45,344 nt of DNA, taken from positions 1 through 45,344 of the forward strand of contig DXAO01000012.1 of assembly GCA_019117005.1 (NCBI GenBank), read 5' to 3'. A model generated the notes under the pieces. That model had not been told where the DNA came from. It saw only the letters and a list, made by a program, of their open reading frames with translations, and made no database searches. Shown here one piece after another: positions 36,120 through 44,408 of this stretch (its first letter is position 1; every line of letters starts with the position of its first letter). This DNA comes from Candidatus Collinsella stercoripullorum (GTDB taxonomy: Bacteria > Actinomycetota > Coriobacteriia > Coriobacteriales > Coriobacteriaceae). Position numbers and translations under genes: made by a program.

Positions 36120-37472
36120 ATGGCGACGACCAAGATCTTCATCCCCTACGGGGCGGTCGGCCTCAACTGCCGCGAGGACGCCTTCGAGGCGGGTCTCGCC
36201 ATGGGGCCGGACATCATCTCCAGCGATGCCGGCTCCACGGACTCCGGCCCCTACTACCTGGGCTCGGGCCGCGGGAAGTACGCCGAGGCGGATGTTCGCC
36301 GCGACCTCAGGCGCATGGTGCTCGGCGCGCACGAGCTCGGCATCCCGGTGACCATCGGCTCCGCCGGCACCTGCGGCTCCGATTTCGGCGTCGACGAGGC
36401 GGCGCGGATCGTGCGCGAGATCTGCGCGGAGGCGGGTATCCGGAAGACCGTCGCCAAGATCTACTCGCAGCAGGACCGCGAGGTCATCAAGGCGAAGTAC
36501 CGCGAGGGCAGGGTGTCGCCGCTCGCCGGCGCGCCCGAGATCTCCGAGACGACCTTCGACGAGTGCTCGACCATCGTCGCGCTGCTCGGCGCCGAGCCCT
36601 ATCAGAAGGCCCTCGCCGAGGGCGCCGACATCGTCATCGGCGGCCGCTCGACCGACACGGCCGTCATAGCCGCCTACCCGCTCATGCGCGGCGGCGACGA
36701 GGCGAGCTGCTGGCACATGGCTAAGACCGTGGAGTGCGGCGGCGTGTGCACGAGCGCGGGCCTCACCGGGGGCGTGTTCGCCGAGGTGGACGAGGGCGGC
36801 TTCACCATCCGCGCGGTCGCCCCCGGCGCCACCGCGTCGGCGTACTCGGTCTCCTCGCATCTCATCTACGAGAACGCGAACCCCATCCAGCTCACCGAGC
36901 CGGGCATCCGCATCGATACGACCGGGTCGACCTACACCGAGGTCTCCGATACGGCGGTCCGCGTCGAGGGGACCGCGATCGAGCATCTGCCCTACACCAT
37001 GAAGCTCGAGGGGGCGGGCGTCGCCGGCTACCAGACCGTGAGCATGGCGGGCATCCGTGACCCCAAGATCATGGCCGACCCGCAGCGTTGGGTGGACGCG
37101 GTGAGCGCCGCCGGCGTCGAGAAGCTCGAGCGCATGGGCATCCCGCGGGACAGCTACCGTTTCTGGCTGCGCCCCTACGGCTACAACGGCGTCTCCGGCG
37201 CCCCGGTCCCCGCGGGCTACGTGCCCAACGAGGTGCTCATGATGCTGTGCGTCACCGCCGACGACCAGGCGCGCGCCACGCAGATCACCAAGGCGTTCAA
37301 CCCGCTCATGCTGCATCACAACATCTTCGAGGGGACGCAGATGCCGAGCTACGCCTTCCTGTTCTCGCCCGCCGAGATGGAGCGCGGCGCGACCTATGAG
37401 TTCAAGCTGTATCACACCGTCGCGGTCGACGATCCCATGGAGCTCGTCCGCCTCGAGTTCGAGACCTGCTAG
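36120..37472 (+). CDS. AtuA-like protein (DUF1446)
   Basis: A 450-residue soluble protein of the acyclic-terpene-utilisation AtuA family. The N-terminal IPYGAVGLNCREDAFEAGLA, SSDAGSTDSGPYYLGSG, GSAGTCG and VIGGRSTDTAV are characteristic. The start follows GAGAGAAGGG. A DUF4387 gene follows nine bases later, as in many genomes where the two form one enzyme or complex. In Pseudomonas AtuA is needed for citronellol growth, but its reaction is not settled and the substrate here is unknown. Confidence 0.9.
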   Translation: MATTKIFIPYGAVGLNCREDAFEAGLAMGPDIISSDAGSTDSGPYYLGSGRGKYAEADVRRDLRRMVLGAHELGIPVTIGSAGTCGSDFGVDEAARIVREICAEAGIRKTVAKIYSQQDREVIKAKYREGRVSPLAGAPEISETTFDECSTIVALLGAEPYQKALAEGADIVIGGRSTDTAVIAAYPLMRGGDEASCWHMAKTVECGGVCTSAGLTGGVFAEVDEGGFTIRAVAPGATASAYSVSSHLIYENANPIQLTEPGIRIDTTGSTYTEVSDTAVRVEGTAIEHLPYTMKLEGAGVAGYQTVSMAGIRDPKIMADPQRWVDAVSAAGVEKLERMGIPRDSYRFWLRPYGYNGVSGAPVPAGYVPNEVLMMLCVTADDQARATQITKAFNPLMLHHNIFEGTQMPSYAFLFSPAEMERGATYEFKLYHTVAVDDPMELVRLEFETC

Positions 37473-37481
37473 GAGGCTTGC

Positions 37482-37817
37482 ATGGATATTTCCGCCACCG
37501 TCGCCGCGACGCCTACGGTCGGGTCGACCGCCCGCTACCTGCGCAGCAAGAACGCCGGCCCCTTCTGGATCACCATCGACGCGTTCTGCCTGAGCGTCGA
37601 GGACACCCGCGCGATCGCCGCCGCCTTCGAGCGCGAGCGCGACCGGATCGCCCTCATGTTCTCGGTCGACCCGGCCGACGTGCTCATCTGCTGTCTGGAG
37701 GACATCATGGTCGCCAAGGTGAGCCTCCCGCGCGTGCCGGTCGAGGGTTCCCCCGACGAGCGCGATATGCACGGCGGCCAGGCCTACGTGTCGCTTCTGG
37801 GCATCGAATTGCGATAG
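37482..37817 (+). CDS. DUF4387 protein, AtuA partner
   Basis: A 111-residue protein. RYLRSKNAGPFWITIDAFC and YxVSLLGIELR-type ends fit DUF4387. It starts nine bases after atuA behind AGGAGGC and always seems to occur with AtuA-type proteins, so it is probably a subunit. There is no signal or membrane segment. Confidence 0.88.
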   Translation: MDISATVAATPTVGSTARYLRSKNAGPFWITIDAFCLSVEDTRAIAAAFERERDRIALMFSVDPADVLICCLEDIMVAKVSLPRVPVEGSPDERDMHGGQAYVSLLGIELR

Positions 37818-37888
37818 GCAAGACAGGCTTCGCTGCCACGACGCCTCCGGGGACGGGCCGGGTGGGGATCGCCCCGCCCGGCCCGCTC

Positions 37889-38029
37889 TGGGTCATTTGG
37901 GGACGGGGTCGTTTTGGGTCATTCGGGGACGGGGTCGTTTCAGCCCATGACGGCGCGCCGTCATGGGTTGAAACGACCCCGTCCCCGAATGACCGATGGG
38001 TTGAAACGACCCCGTCCCCAAATGACCCA
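37889..38029. repeat. REP-like nested palindrome upstream of feoAB
   Basis: A 26-bp unit (with TCATTTGGGGACGGGG) occurs twice in tandem at 37889-37914 and 37915-37940. It occurs twice inverted at 37971-37994 (24 bp match) and 38004-38029. Between the arms is a perfect 24-bp palindrome (37944-37967). The two halves can fold into one very long stem. A fifth, partial copy lies at 40503-40525. The form recalls REP elements made by RAYT (IS200/IS605-like) transposases, but none is in the window. The transcript start of feoAB must lie after it or read through it. Confidence 0.85.
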
Positions 38030-38138
38030 TTGCAGATGTCACGATGCGCGAGAAACCGCCCCCGAGCACCCTGCGCAACGCTATCATGTCTTGGAATGTC
38101 ATGCATGTACGGCGATTCGGAGGGGAAGCACGGTACGC

Positions 38139-40496
38139 ATGAGACTTGACTCGCTGGAGATCGGCAAGGACGCGATCATCGCGTCGGTCGACGCGGACGA
38201 CACCGCGCTGCGTCAGCACATCCTCGACATGGGCCTCACCCCGGGTATCGAGGTCACCATGATGAAGTACGCCCCCATGGGCGACCCGATGGAGATCCGC
38301 CTGCGCGGATACGAGCTCACCCTGCGCCGCGACGACGCCGCCCGCATCGAGGTGCGCGACATCCACGACGCGCACAACTGCCCGCGCAAGAACGCCGCGA
38401 CCGGGAGGACCGCGCACCCGGCGCTCGGCGAGGAGCCGGCGCATCCGCGCGCCGGCGGCAGGCCCATCCCGGAGGGCAAGCCGGTCAGCTTCGCGCTCGC
38501 CGGCAACCAGAACTGCGGCAAGACGACCCTGTTCAACCAGCTCACGGGGTCGAACCAGCACGTCGGGAACTTCCCGGGGGTCACGGTCGACCGCAAGGAC
38601 GGCCAGATCAAGGGCCATCCGGAGGCGACGGTGACCGACCTGCCGGGCATCTACTCGCTGTCGCCCTACACGAGCGAGGAGATCGTCTCGCGCGAGTTCA
38701 TCCTGAACGAGCGCCCCGACGGCATCATCGACATCGTGGACGCCACCAACATCGAGCGCAACCTCTACCTCACGCTGCAGCTCATGGAGCTCGACCGGCC
38801 CATGGTGCTCGCGCTCAACATGATGGACGAGGTCGCGGCGAACGGCGGCACGGTCGACGTCAACAAGCTCGAGGAGCTCCTCGGCATCCCGGTGGTCCCG
38901 ATCTCGGCCGCCAAGGGCGAGGGCATCGGCGAGCTCGTGGAGCACGCCATGCACGTCGCGCGCTTCCGGGAGCATCCCGGCCGCCTCGACTTCTGCGCGC
39001 CCGACGGCGCCGACGGCGGCGCCCTGCACCGCTGCATCCACGGCATCTGCCAGCTCATCGAGGACCACGCCCGGGCGGCGGGCCTGCCCGTGCGCTTCGC
39101 GGCGACCAAGCTCATCGAGGGCGACGCGCGGGTCATCGCGGCGCTGGCGCTCGACCGCAACGAGCTCGAGGCGGTCGAGCACATCATCGTCCAGATGGAG
39201 GGGGAGTCCGGCTCGGACCGTCTCTCCGCCCTCGCGGACATGCGCTTCTCGTTCATCGAGGAGGTCTGCGGCGCCTGCGTGGTCAAGCCGCACGAGAGCC
39301 GCGAGCACCTGCGCTCGGTCGCCGCCGACCGCATCCTCACCGGCCGCTACACCGCCATCCCGGTGTTCATCCTCATCATGGCGCTCGTGTTCTGGCTCAC
39401 CTTCGATGTGATCGGTCAGCGCCTGTCGGACCTGCTCGAGCTGGGGATCGAGGCCTTCACCGCCGCGGTCGACGCGGGGCTCGCCGACTTCGGCGTGAAC
39501 CCGGTGGTGCACGCCCTCGTCATCGACGGCATCTTCGCCGGCGTCGGAAGCGTGCTGTCGTTCCTCCCCATCATCGTCGTGCTCTTCCTGCTGCTGTCGA
39601 TCCTCGAGGACTCCGGGTACATGGCGCGCGTCGCCTTCGTGATGGACAAGCTGCTGCGCCGCATCGGCCTGTCGGGGCGCAGCATCGTCCCCATGCTCAT
39701 CGGGTTCGGGTGCAGCGTTCCGGCCATCATGGCGACCCGGACCCTGCCCTCGGAGCATGACCGCAAGATGACCGTGATGCTCACCCCGTTCATGAGCTGT
39801 TCGGCGAAGCTGCCGGTTTACGGCCTGATCACGGCGGCGTTCTTCCCGCGGTACGGCGGCCTGGTGATGCTGGCGATGTACCTCATGGGCATCGCCGTGG
39901 GCATCGTCGTCGCCCTCGTGCTCAAGCGGACCGCCTTCCGAGGCGACCCGGTGCCCTTCGTGATGGAGCTCCCCAACTACCGCCTGCCGAGCGCCGGCAC
40001 CGTGCTCAGGCTCGCGTGGGACAAGGGCAAGGGGTTCGTGCGCAAGGCATTCACCATCGTGTTCGCCGCTACGGTCATCATCTGGTTCCTCCAGACCTTC
40101 GATATCCGCTTCAACGTGGTGACCGACCAATCCCAGAGCCTCCTAGCGGGCGTGGGGCAGGTCCTCGCGCCGGTGTTCGCCCCTTTGGGATTCGGCGATT
40201 GGCGCGCGTCCACGGCCCTGGCCGCGGGCTTCGCCGCCAAGGAGAGCGTGGTCTCGACGCTCACCGTGCTGATCGGCGGCGACGTCTCGGCGCTGTCGAC
40301 GCTGTTCACGCCGCTGACCGCCTTCTGCTTCCTGACGTTCACGCTCCTGTACACGCCCTGCGTGGCGGCGGTGTCCACGGTGCGCAGCGAGCTGGGGACC
40401 AGGATGATGTGGGCGGTCGTCGCCCTTCAGTGCGGGGTCGCCTGGATCGCGGCGTTCGCCGTGCGGCTGATCGGGATGGCCGCCGGATTAGGATAG
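38139..40496 (+). CDS. feoB: Ferrous iron transporter, FeoA-FeoB fusion
   Basis: A 785-residue fusion. FeoA-like SH3 domain at 1-75, a linker with a Cys (81), then the FeoB G domain: GNQNCGKT (122-129), DLPG (167-170) and NMMD (227-230). The membrane part starts near residue 405 with ten or so helices in two Gate halves: LIGFGCSVPAIMATR, MSCSAKLPVYGL and CVAAVSTVRSE. FeoB imports Fe2+ driven by nucleotide-dependent gating. The fused layout is found in several anaerobes. The start at 38139 has GGAGG 15 bases upstream, a long spacing. It follows the REP-like repeat directly; no obvious Fur or DtxR box is visible. Confidence 0.93.
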   Translation: MRLDSLEIGKDAIIASVDADDTALRQHILDMGLTPGIEVTMMKYAPMGDPMEIRLRGYELTLRRDDAARIEVRDIHDAHNCPRKNAATGRTAHPALGEEPAHPRAGGRPIPEGKPVSFALAGNQNCGKTTLFNQLTGSNQHVGNFPGVTVDRKDGQIKGHPEATVTDLPGIYSLSPYTSEEIVSREFILNERPDGIIDIVDATNIERNLYLTLQLMELDRPMVLALNMMDEVAANGGTVDVNKLEELLGIPVVPISAAKGEGIGELVEHAMHVARFREHPGRLDFCAPDGADGGALHRCIHGICQLIEDHARAAGLPVRFAATKLIEGDARVIAALALDRNELEAVEHIIVQMEGESGSDRLSALADMRFSFIEEVCGACVVKPHESREHLRSVAADRILTGRYTAIPVFILIMALVFWLTFDVIGQRLSDLLELGIEAFTAAVDAGLADFGVNPVVHALVIDGIFAGVGSVLSFLPIIVVLFLLLSILEDSGYMARVAFVMDKLLRRIGLSGRSIVPMLIGFGCSVPAIMATRTLPSEHDRKMTVMLTPFMSCSAKLPVYGLITAAFFPRYGGLVMLAMYLMGIAVGIVVALVLKRTAFRGDPVPFVMELPNYRLPSAGTVLRLAWDKGKGFVRKAFTIVFAATVIIWFLQTFDIRFNVVTDQSQSLLAGVGQVLAPVFAPLGFGDWRASTALAAGFAAKESVVSTLTVLIGGDVSALSTLFTPLTAFCFLTFTLLYTPCVAAVSTVRSELGTRMMWAVVALQCGVAWIAAFAVRLIGMAAGLG

Positions 40497-40502
40497 CGAG
40501 GA

Positions 40503-40525
40503 CGGGTCATTTGGGGACGGGTCGA
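40503..40525. repeat. Solo copy of the REP-like unit
   Basis: CGGGTCATTTGGGGACGGGT lies seven bases after the feoB stop. It matches the 26-bp unit of 37889-38029 except for one missing G and a divergent end. Confidence 0.75.
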
Positions 40526-40527
40526 AC

Positions 40528-41064
40528 TCAGCCCTCGATAAGCTCGACCTGGCAGCTGCGCATGGTCGCGAGCGCGGCCTCGTGGGCCTGCGGGGTGACG
40601 CCGGCGCACAGGGCGGGGTTCACCCGGACGGGAACCTCCGGGAAGTGGGCCTTGATGAGCAGCGCGTTGCTGATCACGCAGATGTCGGTGCAGACGCCGG
40701 CGAGCTCGATGGACCCGATGGGCTCGGCGTCGTTCTCCTGGGCGAGCCACCATGCGAGCTCGACGGACCCGAAGGTCGGCTTCTCGAAGACGGCGGCGTC
40801 ACGGGCGGCGCGGACCGCGTCGAGCTCGGGGACGAGCTGCCAGCCCTCGGTCCCGCTGATGCAGTGGGCGACGGGAAGGTTGCGTCCCTCCTGCGTCTCG
40901 AGGTAGTTCTCGGCGTGCGTGTCCTTTGTGAACAGGACGGTGCCGTCGAACTCGCGGGCGCGACGGGCGACGTCGGGGACGATCGCCTGCGCCTCGGGCG
41001 TTCCCAGCGCCCCGGTGACGAAGTCGTTCTGCATGTCGATGACGATCAGGTAGTTCTTGGCCAT
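40528..41064 (-). CDS. Nicotinamidase-like cysteine hydrolase
   Basis: A 178-residue isochorismatase-fold hydrolase. The triad is visible: Asp10 (DMQNDF), Lys95 (FEKPTFGS) and Cys129 (AGVCTDICV). Metal-side histidines fall in DTHAENYLETQEGRNLP (His50) and AHC (His67), the arrangement of nicotinamidases, which convert nicotinamide to nicotinate for NAD salvage. Other amidases of the fold remain possible. It is divergent from the XRE-aminotransferase, so the AAGTTCAATT operators might influence both. Confidence 0.88.
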   Translation of the reverse strand: MAKNYLIVIDMQNDFVTGALGTPEAQAIVPDVARRAREFDGTVLFTKDTHAENYLETQEGRNLPVAHCISGTEGWQLVPELDAVRAARDAAVFEKPTFGSVELAWWLAQENDAEPIGSIELAGVCTDICVISNALLIKAHFPEVPVRVNPALCAGVTPQAHEAALATMRSCQVELIEG

Positions 41065-41150
41065 GGGGGATCCTCTCGCGGTGGGGCGCGGCAGCGCGTG
41101 TGCGGATGATGACGATAGGTCGCATGATACCGCGCGGTGAAAAACCTCGG

Positions 41151-41234
41151 AAGTTCAATTATGACCTGTGTTACACTCCCGTTAATTGAACTTTGAACTT
41201 CTTACGAGTTCAATTTCAAATCTAAATTGAACTT
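41151..41234. promoter_or_regulatory. Operator array for the XRE-aminotransferase
   Basis: The 10-mer AAGTTCAATT or its reverse AATTGAACTT occurs at 41151-41160, 41184-41193, 41206-41215 (one change, GAGTTCAATT) and 41225-41234. A partial TTTGAACTT lies at 41192-41200. The orientations alternate. The stretch is AT-rich in a GC-rich context and ends 42 bases before the start at 41277. TTACACT at 41171-41177 may be part of a promoter. Confidence 0.75.
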
Positions 41235-41276
41235 TTCCGGGATGAGTCTCCGGGATGCGGGAAACGGGGAGGTGGC

Positions 41277-42893
41277 ATGGAGCGGGATTCCGAACGCGCG
41301 GTGTTCTCCGAGCGCCTGAGGGCGTCGATGGCGCGCCGAGGGCTCAAGCAGACCGATATGATCCGCGCGGCTGCGGAGCTCGGGGGAAGGCTGGGGAAGA
41401 GCCAGGTGAGCCAGTACGTGTCGGGCAAGACCGTGCCGCGGCGCGATATGGTGCGCCTGCTCGCCCAGATCCTCGAGGTCGATGCCGCCTGGCTCATCGG
41501 CGCGGGGGAAGAGGGCGCGACGGGGGCGCACAGCCCCGCCGCCGGGCCCGCGGTCCCCTCCGCACCGGATCCCGTGCCCGCACGAGCTACCGAGCGGCAT
41601 GAGGCCGCCCTCCCAACCCCCGTCCCGCCCGCGTCGCGCCGAGGTTCCGGCGCCGACCGTCAAAGGAGCACCCACATGCGCGAATTCAAGAAGTCTTCCA
41701 AGCTCGAGAACGTTCTCTACGATGTCCGCGGCCCCGTCGTCGACGAGGCGAGCGCGATGGAGGCCCGCGGCGAGCACATCTTGAAGCTGAACATCGGCAA
41801 CCCCGCCCCGTTCGGGTTCCGCACCCCCGACGAGGTCATCTTCGACATGCGCCAGCAGCTCACGGACTGCGAGGGCTACTCCAACTCGCGCGGCCTGTTC
41901 GCCGCGCGCAAGGCGATCATGCAGTACGCCCAGCTCAAGGGTCTGCCCAACGTCGACATCGAGTCCATCTACACGGGCAACGGCGTCTCCGAGCTCATCC
42001 AGCTGTGCATGCAGGCGCTGCTCGACAACGGGGATGAGATCCTCATCCCGAGCCCCGACTACCCGCTGTGGACCGCGTGCGCCACGCTCGCGGGCGGCAC
42101 GCCCGTGCACTACCTGTGCGACGAGGAGGCCGACTGGTACCCGGACCTCGCGGACATGGAGTCCAAGATCACCGAGCGCACGAAGGCCCTCGTCATCATC
42201 AACCCCAACAACCCCACGGGCGCCGTCTACCCGCGCGAGGTCCTCGCCGACATCGTGGAGATCGCCCGCCGGCATCAGCTCATGATCTTCTCCGACGAGA
42301 TCTACGACCGCCTGTGCATGGACGGCGTCGAGCACATCTCGATCGCCGCGCTCGCGCCCGACCTCCCGTGCGTGACCTTCTCGGGCCTCTCCAAATCCCA
42401 TATGATCGCGGGCTTCCGCATCGGCTGGATGGTGCTCTCGGGCGACAAGCGCTGCATGCGCGATTTCATCTACGGCATCAACATGCTCTCGAACATGCGC
42501 CTGTGCTCGAACGTCCCGGCGCAGTCGATCGTGCAGACGGCGCTCGGCGGGCACCAGAGCGTCACGAGCTACGTGGTGCCCGGCGGTCGCGTGTACGAGC
42601 AGCGCAACTACGTCTACGAGGCGCTGAACGCCATCGACGGCGTGAGCGCGGTCAAACCGCGCGCCGCGTTCTACATCTTCCCCAAGCTCGACGTCAAGAA
42701 GTTCAACATCACCGACGACGAGCAGTTCGCCCTCGACCTCCTGCACGAGAAGCACATCCTGATCACGCGCGGCGGCGGCTTCAACTGGGAGAAGCCGGAT
42801 CACTTCCGCATCGTCTACCTGCCGCGCATGGGGGTCCTGCACGAGGCGATGGAGGACCTCGCGGACTTCCTGGCGCACTATCGCCAGCGGTAG
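41277..42893 (+). CDS. XRE-domain fused class I aminotransferase (AlaA-like)
   Basis: A 538-residue protein. The Cro/C1 helix-turn-helix is at about 8-75 (LKQTDMIRAAAELGGR, LGKSQVSQYVSGKTVPRRDMV). A disordered Pro/Ala linker runs to 133. A complete PLP aminotransferase is at 134-538: NIGNPAPFGF, IIINPNNPTGAVY, SDEIYDRL and the PLP lysine in FSGLSKSHMIAGFRIGW. The enzyme part matches AlaA, the alanine-synthesising transaminase. An internal ATG at 41676 with AAAGGAG seven bases upstream could produce the 405-residue enzyme alone. The operator array precedes the gene, suggesting self-regulation in response to amino acid or PLP state. MocR regulators use a GntR-type domain, so this is a different fusion. 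Confidence 0.9.
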   Translation: MERDSERAVFSERLRASMARRGLKQTDMIRAAAELGGRLGKSQVSQYVSGKTVPRRDMVRLLAQILEVDAAWLIGAGEEGATGAHSPAAGPAVPSAPDPVPARATERHEAALPTPVPPASRRGSGADRQRSTHMREFKKSSKLENVLYDVRGPVVDEASAMEARGEHILKLNIGNPAPFGFRTPDEVIFDMRQQLTDCEGYSNSRGLFAARKAIMQYAQLKGLPNVDIESIYTGNGVSELIQLCMQALLDNGDEILIPSPDYPLWTACATLAGGTPVHYLCDEEADWYPDLADMESKITERTKALVIINPNNPTGAVYPREVLADIVEIARRHQLMIFSDEIYDRLCMDGVEHISIAALAPDLPCVTFSGLSKSHMIAGFRIGWMVLSGDKRCMRDFIYGINMLSNMRLCSNVPAQSIVQTALGGHQSVTSYVVPGGRVYEQRNYVYEALNAIDGVSAVKPRAAFYIFPKLDVKKFNITDDEQFALDLLHEKHILITRGGGFNWEKPDHFRIVYLPRMGVLHEAMEDLADFLAHYRQR

Positions 42894-42977
42894 CGGGGCA
42901 TCGGGAACAGGGTCTCTACCGGGGCGGGTGGCTGCGCGAGCGGCCGCCCGTCTTGTTAGGGGAGGGTCTTCTCGGTC

Positions 42978-43742
42978 CTACTGCGACAGCACGACCTCGA
43001 GGTAGTCGCTCGAGCTCCTCAGCAGCTCGGTGAGCTCGAGGCGCTTCTCGGGCGTCAGGCGGTACGAAGGCACCGAGATGCCCAGCCCGTAGCGGACCTT
43101 CCCGTCGATGCGCACAGGCGCCGCCAGGCACTCGATCGCATCGGTGATCTCGCCGTAATCGTGGGCGATTCCCTCGCGACGTACCTGCTCGAGCTCGTCG
43201 TACAGGTCGTCCAGCGTCGTGAGGGTCCGCGGAGTGTGCGCCTCGTAGGTCTCGCCGATCAGCTCGGCGATCTGCTCGCGGGACATGTCGGACAGCAGCA
43301 CCTTGCCGATCGCCGTGCAATGGGCGGGCAGCGCGCGGCCGATATCCGATACGAGGCGGATGGGCTGCGGGGAGTCGACCTTCGCGATGTACAGGACGCT
43401 GCCGTGGCTCAGGATGCCGAGCTGGCTGGTCTCCCCGCAGTCGTCGACGATGCGCTGCAGCTGCTCGGTGAGGATGCCGAGGGCGTCCTTCTCCCGGTTG
43501 TACGCCTTGCCCGCCAGGTAGGTGCGGAACCCGATCCGATAGCGCCCGTCCGCCTCGGAGCAGGCGAGGTACCCCTCTTCGGCCATGGTGTGGAGGATGG
43601 GGAAGAGGCTGCTTTTGGGCGCCTCGAGCTCGCGGCAGATATCCGCCATGGTCATGCCCTCGCCGGAGCGCGCCAGCGTATCAAGGATCGCCAGGACCCG
43701 CATCGTCGACCGATGGCGTCCGTTCTGCCCGTCGTTGCCCAT
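42978..43742 (-). CDS. IclR-family transcriptional regulator
   Basis: A 254-residue regulator. The winged helix-turn-helix is at about 12-75 (RVLAILDTLARSGEGMTMAD, then LEAPKSSLFPILHTMAEEG). The IclR effector domain follows with ALPAHCTAIGKVLLSD and CLAAPVRIDG. The start at 43742 follows GGGGGTAACGG; the longer frame is less likely. It is divergent from the dehydratase pair with about 360 bases between. Two copies of GTTCNTATATANGAAY lie there, the likely operators. A sugar-acid breakdown product is the expected effector. Confidence 0.93.
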   Translation of the reverse strand: MGNDGQNGRHRSTMRVLAILDTLARSGEGMTMADICRELEAPKSSLFPILHTMAEEGYLACSEADGRYRIGFRTYLAGKAYNREKDALGILTEQLQRIVDDCGETSQLGILSHGSVLYIAKVDSPQPIRLVSDIGRALPAHCTAIGKVLLSDMSREQIAELIGETYEAHTPRTLTTLDDLYDELEQVRREGIAHDYGEITDAIECLAAPVRIDGKVRYGLGISVPSYRLTPEKRLELTELLRSSSDYLEVVLSQ

Positions 43743-43850
43743 TCCGTTACCCCCGCTCCATCGAGATTCCGCCGCCGAACTTCGTGGTCCGACCGGTCGG
43801 TCCCGTCCGATCCGGGCGAGGCCGAACACATAGTATGTCACGGAATGGGT

Positions 43851-43977
43851 GTTCCTATATACGAATACCGTTCGCGTTCAAAATAAGACCGTTGGGAAGG
43901 TGTTCTACAGACCATCCTCCGCAACTCGATACGATGCAATCAGTTCTTAAATACGTCAAGCGTTCGTATATAAGAAC
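43851..43977. promoter_or_regulatory. Two IclR-type operators
   Basis: GTTCCTATATACGAAT (43851-43866) and GTTCGTATATAAGAAC (43962-43977) share the palindrome GTTCNTATATANGAAY and lie 111 bases apart. The second is close to perfect. Both lie between the iclR start and the dehydratase start at 44100, in a stretch without a gene. Confidence 0.7.
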
Positions 43978-44099
43978 ATCCAACCGTGCGCCTACGGTCT
44001 GCCGAACGGTTGGAACGCGGCTCGTGCCAACCGGTGCCGCAAGAGGGGATGGCGCCGTGGAGAGCGGCGCCGCATAACAGAAAGGGAAAGGAGCGGCAG

Positions 44100-44408
44100 A
44101 TGAGGAACGGCATCGTCATCGACAAGCATGACAACGTCGTCGTCGCCATCTATCAGCTGACGGGAGGCGACGAGGTCACCTATACGCTGCCGGACGGGAC
44201 GGAGGACATGCTCACCGCGACTCAGGACATCCCCCTGTTCCACAAGATCGCCCGCACCGACATCGCCGCGGGCGAGCGCGTGGTGAAGTACGGGGAGTAC
44301 ATCGGCATTGCGACCTGCGATATCAAGCGCGGGGAGCACGTGCACACCCATAACTGCGTGAGCGATGACGAGACCAAGGATGCCGAGGGGGCTGAGGAGA
44401 ATGCCTAA
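44100..44408 (+). CDS. Altronate/galactarate dehydratase-type small (SAF) subunit
   Basis: A 102-residue SAF-domain protein. HKIARTDIAAGERVVKYGE and GEHVHTHNCVSD match the N-terminal half of UxaA/GarD dehydratases, which split the enzyme over two genes in many Gram-positives. The start at 44100 follows GGAAAGGAGC. The next gene overlaps it by eight bases. A role in sugar-acid dehydration (hexuronate or related) is inferred from the pairing; the substrate cannot be told. Confidence 0.9.
   Translation: MRNGIVIDKHDNVVVAIYQLTGGDEVTYTLPDGTEDMLTATQDIPLFHKIARTDIAAGERVVKYGEYIGIATCDIKRGEHVHTHNCVSDDETKDAEGAEENA

Noticed and set aside
37889..38029. CRISPR-like repeat array
   Set aside because: Units are inverted around a centre, with no regular spacers and no cas genes.
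37893..40130. Long open frame on the minus strand opposite feoB
   Set aside because: It is a GC-bias shadow of the clear FeoA-FeoB gene and encodes Arg/His/Asp-rich nonsense.
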